NCBI RefSeq assembly: GCF_004684205.1
Contig: NZ_SRIO01000021.1
Span: forward strand, 1-33,791
DNA from: Candidatus Macondimonas diazotrophica
GTDB lineage: Bacteria; Pseudomonadota; Gammaproteobacteria; UBA5335
Direction of reading: 5' to 3'
Length of the DNA stretch: 33,791 nt
Under the pieces are notes generated by a model. It did no database searches. It saw only the letters and a program-made list of their open reading frames with translations, and was not told where the DNA came from. Positions within the stretch are counted from its first letter, which is position 1. Each line of letters starts with the position of its first letter. The position numbers and the translations under genes were made by a program. This document shows positions 20,264-27,819 of this stretch, in pieces.

Positions 20264-20444
20264 ATCGGTCCGGCCAATGAGCCGGTGTCAAGTTGCTTGG
20301 ATGCGACAGGTGGCTCCCCAGTGCACCGGCTGCTAGGCTTACCTGAAGCAACAACGAGTCAAGTCGCCCAAGCCCGCATTTTCGGCCAGCGGGGCAGACG
20401 TCATGCTTTGTCCCGATCCGTCCATTCCACTTGGAGGCTCCATC

Positions 20445-20876
20445 ATGTCCCGATTGCGCGTACTCCTCGGCACCTTGCTGTTCCTCGCTGCGTCCCTGGC
20501 TCATGCCAGCGCCGAGGATTTTCTGGGTTACTGGAAAAACCAGGATGCCCGAGGGTTGGTCAAGTTTCTTCAAGTTAAGGTCGAACGTGGCAAACCCATG
20601 GTTCGTGCCTATGGTCGCTGTCAGAAGAACGATTGCTATTGGGGTGGTGTGGAAGCCATGGCGTTCGCCCCGCATGAACGCGCAGATCTCGAAAAGGAAG
20701 CCAATGCCGTGGGCGCGTACTTCGGTGATGCCAATGCCAAGGGTATCCTGATCCTGACCCCAGGCAGCCGACGAACCCTGAATGTCGAGCTTTTTGCCCA
20801 ATTCCCGAAAAGCGACCTGACCAACGTGCACAAGCGCTATACCTTCGTCCCGGCACCCGAACTTGAAGGGAAATGA
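20445..20876 (+). CDS. small exported protein of unknown function
   Basis: The 143-residue protein starts at an ATG with GGAGG 8 nt upstream. A signal peptide (RLRVLLGTLLFLAASLAHASA) is cleaved near 23, leaving about 120 residues. The mature part opens FLGYWKNQDARGLVKFLQV and contains AYGRCQKNDCYWGGVEA, two cysteines that could form a disulphide. The G-x-C-x4-D-C-x-W-G arrangement resembles small secreted domains of unknown function that I have seen in other bacteria; I cannot name the family. The pattern of short strands suggests a beta-barrel or lipocalin-like fold. It is the only + strand gene in the polysaccharide locus and runs toward the acyltransferase gene; its function is not predicted. 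Confidence 0.8.
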   Translation: MSRLRVLLGTLLFLAASLAHASAEDFLGYWKNQDARGLVKFLQVKVERGKPMVRAYGRCQKNDCYWGGVEAMAFAPHERADLEKEANAVGAYFGDANAKGILILTPGSRRTLNVELFAQFPKSDLTNVHKRYTFVPAPELEGK

Positions 20877-20928
20877 GCCAAACCAGGCGTGTCCATGGGC
20901 CAGCAGGGCACCGGACCCGGCGAGTCGG

Positions 20929-21606
20929 TCATTCATGCCGGACGGGCGAGCCTGTTTCGGACGCCGCATTCGCGGCGGTCCGACCCCCGGCATCCTGCTG
21001 CCATTCCTCATACCAGGGCAGCAGCTCGGGATGCTCACGCAACATGCGCTGGTCGAACCGGCGCATGTTGCGGATGACACGGGCTGGATTGCCGCCTGCC
21101 AGCACGTGCGGTGGAATATCGCTCTGCACGATGGAACCCGCCGCGATTGCCGCGCCATCGCCAATCGTCACCCCCGGCATGATCAAACTGCCCGCCCCGA
21201 TTCCCACGAAACGGCCGATCCGCACCGGCGCGGTTCGGAAGCCGACCCGTTGATTCTGCGGGACATCAAGATAATGGCGCCCATAGATGCGCATCGAGAG
21301 ATGGGAACTGTGGGTGAAAATTCCCACCCAGGCCCCGATATGGCTACCTTCACCGATTTCGAGCCCGCCGGTCCCGTCCAGAATGGTGTAATGCCAGACG
21401 AAACAGCGATCCTCGAGGATGACCTGTTCAGGACATTGGATTACCGCGGTATCACTCATGCGCACCCAAGCCCGCCACTGGCCCGTGGCATCAGCGTAAC
21501 CGCGCAGCATGCGCGGCGCCTTGCGGTCGCGCCGCCAAGCATTGACGCGGGCGCGCGCCGCCTGCCGCCAAGCCGAAGGCAACTGACGCAACAACCACGC
21601 TTTCAT
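20929..21606 (-). CDS. hexapeptide-repeat acyltransferase (WcaF/WbbJ-like)
   Basis: The 225-residue protein has a left-handed beta-helix domain at about 55-180: I-G-x hexapeptide turns (LEIGEGSHIGAWVGIF, APVRIGRFVGIGAGSLIMPGVTIGDGAAIAAGS) and the IPPHVLAGGNPARVIR end block typical of sugar O- or N-acetyltransferases. H94 and H97 in IFTHSSHLS could include the active-site His. The N-terminal 55 residues are basic. It overlaps the aminotransferase stop as ATGA, so it is coupled to that gene. This makes N-acylation of the amino sugar made by the aminotransferase a reasonable inference; O-acetylation of the polymer is the alternative. Confidence 0.85.
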   Translation of the reverse strand: MKAWLLRQLPSAWRQAARARVNAWRRDRKAPRMLRGYADATGQWRAWVRMSDTAVIQCPEQVILEDRCFVWHYTILDGTGGLEIGEGSHIGAWVGIFTHSSHLSMRIYGRHYLDVPQNQRVGFRTAPVRIGRFVGIGAGSLIMPGVTIGDGAAIAAGSIVQSDIPPHVLAGGNPARVIRNMRRFDQRMLREHPELLPWYEEWQQDAGGRTAANAASETGSPVRHE

Positions 21607-22754
21607 CGCGCGATATCCGAACGGACCGCTTGGATGACGTCGTCAACATCCGCATCGGTCAACGCCGGCGACAGCGGCAGACTGACTGTCTGCCGGCCGA
21701 TACGCATGGCCTCGGGCGTGTCCTCAGGCCGCCAACCCAGCCGATTCTGATAATAAGGGTGCTCGGGCAGGCTGAGGTAATGCACGCCTACGCCGACGCG
21801 CTGCGCCGTCATGTCGTCGAGAAAGTTGTCGCGCGTCCGGCCGCAGCGCGCCTCGTCGATGAGCAGGGTGTAGAGATGATGGGCATGCCGGGTCTGGGGA
21901 TCAGGCTCCGCCGGCCGGATCACCGGCAAATCGGCAAAAGCAGCTTGATAGCGCGCCCAGATGGCGCGGCGGCGCTGCCAGGATGCCTCTACCCGCGCCA
22001 GCTGATGCAGCCCGATCGCCGCCTGCAGATCCATCATGTTGTATTTGAACCCACATTCGACCACCTGATAGTGGCGATAGCCGCTGTCCGAAAAGCGCCG
22101 CCAGGCATCGTGGCTCATGCCATGCAGCGCGAGCGTCTTGAGGCGCGCCGCATCCTCGGTCCGCCGCGTGAGAATCATGCCGCCCTCGCCGGTGACTACG
22201 TTCTTGGTCACATAAAAGCTGAAACAGCCGAAATCGCCGATGGTCCCAACCGGGCGGCCGTCATAGCGGCTTTCGATGGCATGAGCGCAGTCCTCGATCA
22301 CTCGCAGGTCATGATGCTCCGCCAAGGCCATCAAGGCGCCCATATCGCAGGGACGGCCCGCAAAATGCACCGGCAGGACGGCGCGCGTGCGCGGGGTGAT
22401 GCGCGCCGCCACCGCGGCCGGATCGAGGTTGAAGGTCACGGGATCCACATCGGCGAGCACGGGTGTCGCACCGGCATGGAGGATCGCATTGACCGTCGCG
22501 CAGAAGGTTAGTGGCGTCGTGATGACCTCATCACCCGGCGCCAGACCCGCCGCGAGCAGACTCAGATGCAGGGCTGCAGTACAGGAGTTGACCGCCACTG
22601 CTTGCTCGACGCCCTTGTAGGCAGCGAAATCGCGCTCGAAGCGGGCCACCTTGGGCCCCGTTCCCAGCCAGCCGCTACGCAGGCTGTCCACCACCTCGTC
22701 AATTTCAGCCTCGCCGATGAGCGGCGCCCCGAAAGTCAGGAAACGTTCACGCAT
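21603..22754 (-). CDS. DegT/DnrJ/EryC1/StrS-family sugar aminotransferase
   Basis: The 383-residue PLP enzyme transfers an amino group to a keto-sugar nucleotide. SGWLGTGPKVARFE (27-40) is a family signature; VNSCTAALHLSLLAAG (55-70) binds the PLP phosphate; EDCAHAI (154-160) has the Asp that contacts the pyridine nitrogen; and K184 in SFYVTKNVVTGEGG is the Schiff-base lysine. The position on the sugar (C3 or C4) cannot be told. It starts 16 nt after the sugar-transferase gene and overlaps the acyltransferase gene by 4 nt, so the three probably form one transcript that builds and mounts an acylated amino sugar. Confidence 0.93.
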   Translation of the reverse strand: MRERFLTFGAPLIGEAEIDEVVDSLRSGWLGTGPKVARFERDFAAYKGVEQAVAVNSCTAALHLSLLAAGLAPGDEVITTPLTFCATVNAILHAGATPVLADVDPVTFNLDPAAVAARITPRTRAVLPVHFAGRPCDMGALMALAEHHDLRVIEDCAHAIESRYDGRPVGTIGDFGCFSFYVTKNVVTGEGGMILTRRTEDAARLKTLALHGMSHDAWRRFSDSGYRHYQVVECGFKYNMMDLQAAIGLHQLARVEASWQRRRAIWARYQAAFADLPVIRPAEPDPQTRHAHHLYTLLIDEARCGRTRDNFLDDMTAQRVGVGVHYLSLPEHPYYQNRLGWRPEDTPEAMRIGRQTVSLPLSPALTDADVDDVIQAVRSDIAR

Positions 22755-22770
22755 CCGAAGACCCCGTATC

Positions 22771-24174
22771 TCACCGTGCGCCCTTGCCGAACAACACCAC
22801 TTCCACGGTTAGCAGGCAGATCATCAGATCGAACAGCAGACTTTGGTGTTTCAGATAGTAGAGATCGTATTGCAGCTTCTCCCGCGCATCGGCCTCGGTA
22901 TCACCATAGCGGTAGTTGAGCTGGGCCCACCCGGTCAGGCCCGGCGCGATGCGGTGGCGCACATCATAGAACGGAATGTTGCGGGCCAACTCGGCAACGA
23001 ACTCCGGGCGTTCCGGCCGCGGCCCGACCAGACTCATTTCCCCGCGCAGGACATTGAACAGCTGCGGCAATTCGTCAATGCGATATTTGCGCAGGATACG
23101 CCCGACACGGGTAACACGCGGATCGTCGCGTTGCGCCCAGACGGGCACACCGCTCCGCTCGGCATCCACGCTCATGCTGCGAAATTTCCAGATCGAAAAG
23201 GCGTGCCCCCCCCTTCCCGTGCGGATCTGTCGATAGAACACGGGTGCATCCAACCCGTCTTCCACGCGAATCGCCAGCGCGGCCAACACCATGAACGGGG
23301 CCACCAGACCTAACAACAGCATCGCCGCCACTGTATCGAACACCCGCTTGCCGTAAGGATAGAGTGCGCTGCCGAATCCACCTGTGGTGTATACCAGCGC
23401 TGCCGGCTGGAGCAGATCCAGAAACACCTTGCCGGTCTCCCGCTCGGCAAAACCGATCGCGTCGGTTACCCGAATTCCCAAAGCACGGCATTCCAGCAAT
23501 GCCTGCAACGGGAGCAAACCGCGTCGTTCATCGGGTGCCACGACGATTTCATCCACCCGCAGCCGGCGCGCCAATTCATCCAGTCGATTCGTGGCAACGC
23601 GCACGATCGGCCCGGGCAGCGTTTCGGCCAGTTGATCGGCGGATAGCGGCATGAACCCAACCAGCCGCGATCCGCGCGGTTTCCCCAAGCGGGCGAACAG
23701 ATCCGCGGCCCGCTGTCCGGCGCCCAGCACCAATACCCGCGGCTTGATCAGTGCGGCTTCCCCCCAGCGCTGAAACAGGATCTGCGTGGTAAGCAGCGCG
23801 GGCGCGACGAACAGCAAGGTCAGCGCCATGATGCCGCGTCCCAGATACAGACCAGGCAACAGGTAGTACAACAGCGCCAGACCCGCCCAGGTCAGGCCGC
23901 AAGCCGCCACCACCCGAACCGCCATTTCCTCTGTCCGCATCAGCGCGAAACGCTGATACATGCCCAAGGCGTACATCGTCGTCACTAGCACCAGCGAGAA
24001 TGCGGCTACCTTGGGTGCCAGCGGGGCAATGCTCTCCACGCCGGGCCGGCCGACATGAATGAAACGCAAGGCGGTCGCCGCAAGAACGGCGAGCGCACTC
24101 AGCCCCATCTGCACCAGCGCCAGGGCCATGTAGCGATCGTGAAAAGCCTGTTTGATCGGGCGCAACGGCATCAT
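22771..24174 (-). CDS. polyprenyl-phosphate sugar-1-phosphate transferase (exopolysaccharide initiation)
   Basis: The 467-residue protein has an N-terminal half with about four membrane spans and a nucleotide-binding-like middle (PRVLVLGAGQRAADLF, about 146-160). The C-terminal bacterial sugar-transferase domain starts at KRVFDTVAAMLLLG (about 275), with WKFRSMSVDAE, RKYRIDELPQLFNVLRGEMSLVGPRPERPEF and PGLTGWAQLNYRYG. It attaches a sugar phosphate to undecaprenyl phosphate and so starts repeat-unit synthesis at the inner membrane. The protein looks like the EpsB_2/TIGR03013 type found with exosortase (PEP-CTERM) systems, but none of those partners lies in this window. A promoter candidate lies in the 84-nt gap upstream. 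Confidence 0.92.
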   Translation of the reverse strand: MMPLRPIKQAFHDRYMALALVQMGLSALAVLAATALRFIHVGRPGVESIAPLAPKVAAFSLVLVTTMYALGMYQRFALMRTEEMAVRVVAACGLTWAGLALLYYLLPGLYLGRGIMALTLLFVAPALLTTQILFQRWGEAALIKPRVLVLGAGQRAADLFARLGKPRGSRLVGFMPLSADQLAETLPGPIVRVATNRLDELARRLRVDEIVVAPDERRGLLPLQALLECRALGIRVTDAIGFAERETGKVFLDLLQPAALVYTTGGFGSALYPYGKRVFDTVAAMLLLGLVAPFMVLAALAIRVEDGLDAPVFYRQIRTGRGGHAFSIWKFRSMSVDAERSGVPVWAQRDDPRVTRVGRILRKYRIDELPQLFNVLRGEMSLVGPRPERPEFVAELARNIPFYDVRHRIAPGLTGWAQLNYRYGDTEADAREKLQYDLYYLKHQSLLFDLMICLLTVEVVLFGKGAR

Positions 24175-24227
24175 CCGACGGAAAGGGAAGGGCTCGCCGG
24201 AACGCTACGCCGGCACACGAGAGGGCG

Positions 24228-24256
24228 ATTCTAGGGAGCAGCGCCCCGTCCCTCAA
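24228..24256 (-). promoter_or_regulatory. sigma-70-type promoter for the sugar-transferase operon
   Basis: On the - strand, TTGAGG and TAGAAT are spaced by exactly 17 nt in the gap between the VWA gene stop and the sugar-transferase start. The -35 box has four and the -10 box five of six consensus bases. This marks the polysaccharide genes as a unit separate from the MoxR/VWA cassette. Confidence 0.6.
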
Positions 24257-24258
24257 GC

Positions 24259-25614
24259 TCAGACGGCCCGCGTCGTCAGACGCAGCATCTGATTGACAGC
24301 CTCTTCCAGCTGCTTGAGGGTGGCGCATTCGCGCACCACATGGCACAGCGGCTGGTAGGTTGCAATGATCGAGTCACCAGTGTTCCAGGTCACGAATGGC
24401 TCCGGATTGAGCCAGATCAGATGGCGACTGCGCTGACCGATGAGCTTGAGCAGATCGGCGCGCGGATCGCCCAGATTGTTGCGCGCATCACCGAGGAACA
24501 GAACGGTCGTGCGTGGCGTGAAGGCATCCAGATGTCGCTCCACCAGATGCGCGAGCGTGCGCCCGTAGTCAGTCGGACCGACGGGCGCTGCCGCCTGCGC
24601 GGCCTCCAGCGCGGTCGCCACCGGTTGTTCATCGAAGATGTCGGTGACTTCCACCACATCGGCGCAGAACGTGAAGCTGCGGATGCGATCCATCACCTCG
24701 CTCAGGGAATGCAGGAACAGCAGCAAAAAGCGCGTGTAATCGGAGACCGAGCGACTCACATCGCAGATCACCACCACACGCGGTCGATCGACGCGGATGC
24801 GCCGCCAATGGATGTTGAACAGCTCACCATCGAAGCCCATGTTGCGGCGCAGGGTGCGGCGGACATCGAGCTGGCCACGCCGGGCTCGGCGCGCTCGGCG
24901 TGCATGCTGGCGCGCCAGACGCCGCGCCAGACGCTGGGTCAGTTCGGTCATGCGGGCGATGTCGTCTTCTTCCAGCTTGTTGAGCCGCCGCTCCGACAAT
25001 GCCTGTTCGCGCAAGGCCTCGCCCGAAGCGCCGGTATACAGGGCCACCTGTTGCTGAACGAAGGTCTTCATCTGATCGATCAGGTAGGCCCGCCCCTCGC
25101 GCAGCCGGCGGGCACGATCCGAGCTGCCCTGCCCGCTGCGCTCGAGCTGCGCCAGTTCCTGATCGAGTCGATCGAGTCCCATACGGGCGGTGAGCCTCTG
25201 CATGACCACCCCACGCTGGGTGAACAGCGTCATCTCGCTCACCCCCACCTCGCGCACCGCCTCGCGCAGGCTCGACATCAGCCCGGCGCGATCGCCGCGC
25301 AAGAGCTGCTCGACCAGTGTCGATGCCTCGCTTTCGCTCTCGGGGGCGATTGCTCCCTCGTCGGTCGCCAGATAGTCCTGATGATCCGCATCGGCGAAGG
25401 CCTCCGCCGTGAAGTAACGATCGAAGGCCGCAAAGAATCGCGCCTTTTCGTCCACGGTCTTGGCCAGCGTCACGCCCAGACCTTCGCGCAGCACCTCGCG
25501 GTCACCGTAGCCCAGCACCCGCACCACCTCGTGCGCCTCCAGGGCCTCGGCGACGGATACCCGCACCTGTGCGCCACGTACCGCCTGGATGAAATCGGCC
25601 AGTACCCGATCCAT
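24259..25614 (-). CDS. CoxE-type von Willebrand factor A domain protein
   Basis: The 451-residue protein has a VWA domain at about 275-440. The MIDAS metal site DVSRSVS is at 285-291 (DxSxS), and the domain later has GPTDYGRTLAH (MIDAS Thr/Asp region) and LFLGDARNN. A strongly basic stretch (228-247, many Arg) precedes it. The N-terminal 200 residues are helical and acidic in places. CoxE-like proteins pair with MoxR-type ATPases to insert cofactors or remodel partner enzymes, as in CO dehydrogenase maturation. The gene starts 4 nt after the MoxR gene, so they form an operon; the target here is unknown but may be the upstream acyl-CoA-dehydrogenase-like protein. Confidence 0.9.
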   Translation of the reverse strand: MDRVLADFIQAVRGAQVRVSVAEALEAHEVVRVLGYGDREVLREGLGVTLAKTVDEKARFFAAFDRYFTAEAFADADHQDYLATDEGAIAPESESEASTLVEQLLRGDRAGLMSSLREAVREVGVSEMTLFTQRGVVMQRLTARMGLDRLDQELAQLERSGQGSSDRARRLREGRAYLIDQMKTFVQQQVALYTGASGEALREQALSERRLNKLEEDDIARMTELTQRLARRLARQHARRARRARRGQLDVRRTLRRNMGFDGELFNIHWRRIRVDRPRVVVICDVSRSVSDYTRFLLLFLHSLSEVMDRIRSFTFCADVVEVTDIFDEQPVATALEAAQAAAPVGPTDYGRTLAHLVERHLDAFTPRTTVLFLGDARNNLGDPRADLLKLIGQRSRHLIWLNPEPFVTWNTGDSIIATYQPLCHVVRECATLKQLEEAVNQMLRLTTRAV

Positions 25615-25618
25615 CAGC

Positions 25619-26560
25619 TCAGCCCGTCACGACGGTGCGGGACTCATGAAGCAGCGTTGTCATCTCCTGTTCGACACGGCGAATGTCCTCCTCGAACTTC
25701 AGGAACACGCTCAAGGTTTCGCGCACCAGGCTTTCCTCCAGCGCGTCGGCATGCATCAGCACCAGCACACGTGCCCAGTCCACCGTCTCGCTGACCGACG
25801 GATGTTTCTTGAGATCGACTTGGCGGATGCGCTGAATGAAGGCAACCAACTGATCGCGCAGCGCCTCGTCGATCCCCGGCACGCGCACGCCCACGATGCG
25901 CCGTTCCAGTGCTGCGTCGGGATAGGGAATGTACAGATGCAGACAGCGACGCTTGAGCGCATCGCTCATCTCGCGGGTGTTGTTGCTGGTGAGCAGCACG
26001 AACGGGCGATGCTGCGCGGCAATGGTCCCGATTTCGGGCACCGTGACCTGGAAATCCGACAGAATCTCGAGCAGCAGTGCCTCGAATTCCTGATCCGACT
26101 TGTCCACCTCGTCGACCAGCAGGACGCAGCCCTCGGGTTCCTGCAAAGCCTTCAGCAGCGGACGGGGTTCGAGAAAGTGCTCGGAGAAGAACACATCCTC
26201 ATGCGCATGCAGGCGGGCGGTCGCCGCCTCCAGCGTCACGGCGTCGCCCATCACCTCGTGCAGTTTCTCTTTCAGCAACTGGATATAGAGCAACTGCTTG
26301 CCGTATTTCCATTCATAGATCGCCTTGGATTCGTCGAGCCCTTCATAGCACTGCAGACGCACCAGCGGCTGCTCCAGATAGCGCGCCACGGTCTTGGCCA
26401 GCTCGGTCTTGCCGACTCCCGCGGGGCCTTCGACCAGGATGGGACGGCCCAGATGATGCGCCACGAACAGACAGGTCGCGATGCGACGACTGCAGATATA
26501 GTCCATCGCGGCAAAATCCTCGACGATGGCGTCGACGCTGGCGAAACGTTCCAAACTCAC
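25619..26560 (-). CDS. MoxR-family AAA+ ATPase
   Basis: The 313-residue ATPase has Walker A GPAGVGKT at 45-52, Walker B CVLLVDEVDKS at 145-155, sensor 1 in LLTSNNTREMSDALKRRC and the arginine of that last motif. YEGLDESKAIYEWKYGKQLL is typical of the CoxD/MoxR branch. Such ATPases act as chaperones with VWA-domain proteins in the cytoplasm. The start is a GTG at 26560, with GGGAG 9 nt upstream overlapping the end of the upstream gene. It sits tightly between the acyl-CoA-dehydrogenase-like gene and the VWA gene. Confidence 0.92.
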   Translation of the reverse strand: MSLERFASVDAIVEDFAAMDYICSRRIATCLFVAHHLGRPILVEGPAGVGKTELAKTVARYLEQPLVRLQCYEGLDESKAIYEWKYGKQLLYIQLLKEKLHEVMGDAVTLEAATARLHAHEDVFFSEHFLEPRPLLKALQEPEGCVLLVDEVDKSDQEFEALLLEILSDFQVTVPEIGTIAAQHRPFVLLTSNNTREMSDALKRRCLHLYIPYPDAALERRIVGVRVPGIDEALRDQLVAFIQRIRQVDLKKHPSVSETVDWARVLVLMHADALEESLVRETLSVFLKFEEDIRRVEQEMTTLLHESRTVVTG

Positions 26561-26564
26561 GCGT

Positions 26565-27656
26565 TCACACTCCCTGTGTCATGGTCTGATCGAGCAGTTG
26601 ACGGCCCAATCGGTCGTGGCCACGGGATTCACCCCGCAGCAGAAAAAAACTGACGTGTTGCAGCGCACTGACGTCGCCGGGCGCCAGACCGGCCTGTCGC
26701 GCCAGAGAGACCAGACCCGCCTGCGCGATCTTGAGCTGCCCCAAAGCTCCGGTGAGCATGGCCTCATGCCGCCCATCCGAAGCCGGACACGCAGCAAGAT
26801 GACTCAGCGTCGCCGCCAGCGCCGCGACCGGTGCCATGGCCTGCCCCAGTTCCCCGGCCACCACCTTGCCGCTCGCGGCAATGGCATCGCCCAGCCGGCC
26901 GGCCAATCCCAGGGCATACGCCAGGAGGAAGGCTTGCTCACCCAAGCGAAACGGTTTGGCCCATTCCGTCAACGCGCTGCCTTCCGCCCCCAGCAGGGCC
27001 GAGGCCGGCAGCATCACTTCGGAAAAGTGCACACGGGCATGACTGGCCGGCCACAGTGAAACCGGGGCGGTCACGTTTTCCACGGTCACACCCGCAGCCG
27101 CGCGCGGCACCGCGAAGAGGGAAAATTGTTGCCGGCCAGCGTGGCGCGCCGTGACCGCCAGGACCAGAAAGACGGCAGCTTCCGCGCCATGGGTCACCGG
27201 TGACTTGACCCCGGACAATCGCCACGTATCGCCGATTCGGCCGGCATGAGTGGACAGATACTTGGGGTTGGCCCCGACCCCGGGTTCTGACGTGGCGACC
27301 GCCACCAGTTGCCGGCCCTGAATCAGCGCATCGCGCACCGCGGTCCGTTCCGGGTCGCCATCGGCGACCGCGAAATAATGGCCGGCCACCCACGCTTCGA
27401 ACAACACGGCAAGCGCCGGTCCGGCCGGCCAATTCGCACGCCCGAGCCGCTCCGCCAGCGCCGAAAGTGAAAGCGCATCGCCGCCGTCGGCGTCTGTCGA
27501 AACCGGCGAACTGATCCTGATCAAGCCGTTGGCCGCGACGGCCTGCCACCATGTCCACGGAAAGCCTTCAGCGGGCGCCGGGAGTTCGGGCAATTGCGTG
27601 GTAACGGCATCGGCCAGATCCGACCTCAGCCAGCAGGAGGAAAACAAACCCGTCAT
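26565..27656 (-). CDS. acyl-CoA-dehydrogenase-like protein, divergent
   Basis: The 363-residue protein (ATG at 27656) resembles the acyl-CoA dehydrogenase fold. The middle FAD-contact block reads SEPGVGANPKYLSTHAGRIGDTWRLSGVKSPVTHGAEA, matching the family's T-E-P-G-S-D...G-K-S/T pattern. The C-terminal helical domain is weakly conserved: I do not see the catalytic Glu block or the usual C-terminal arginine motif, so dehydrogenase activity is doubtful. The first 90 residues (small, Cys and Trp-containing) also differ from typical family members. An in-frame TTG at 27737 would add 27 residues. It is the first gene of a cassette with MoxR and VWA genes and is divergent from the IlvD-like gene across a 163-nt gap. 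Confidence 0.7.
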   Translation of the reverse strand: MTGLFSSCWLRSDLADAVTTQLPELPAPAEGFPWTWWQAVAANGLIRISSPVSTDADGGDALSLSALAERLGRANWPAGPALAVLFEAWVAGHYFAVADGDPERTAVRDALIQGRQLVAVATSEPGVGANPKYLSTHAGRIGDTWRLSGVKSPVTHGAEAAVFLVLAVTARHAGRQQFSLFAVPRAAAGVTVENVTAPVSLWPASHARVHFSEVMLPASALLGAEGSALTEWAKPFRLGEQAFLLAYALGLAGRLGDAIAASGKVVAGELGQAMAPVAALAATLSHLAACPASDGRHEAMLTGALGQLKIAQAGLVSLARQAGLAPGDVSALQHVSFFLLRGESRGHDRLGRQLLDQTMTQGV

Positions 27657-27819
27657 CGAGGACCCATCAAATCCAGCGCAACTCAACTGAGCGAACCCAT
27701 TCAGAGCAGCCAGCGTAGCAAACCCGTCACCGTTCAACCATCAGCCTTCGCCTCGCTGGATTCGTCTGCCCTTCCGGAATCACGGCCGTCCCATCCGGTC
27801 TGGTACAGGAGAACGCCCC

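Noticed and set aside
24340-25794. Long + strand frame opposite the VWA gene
   Set aside because: No recognisable motif; it is the antisense shadow of a well-supported CoxE-type gene.
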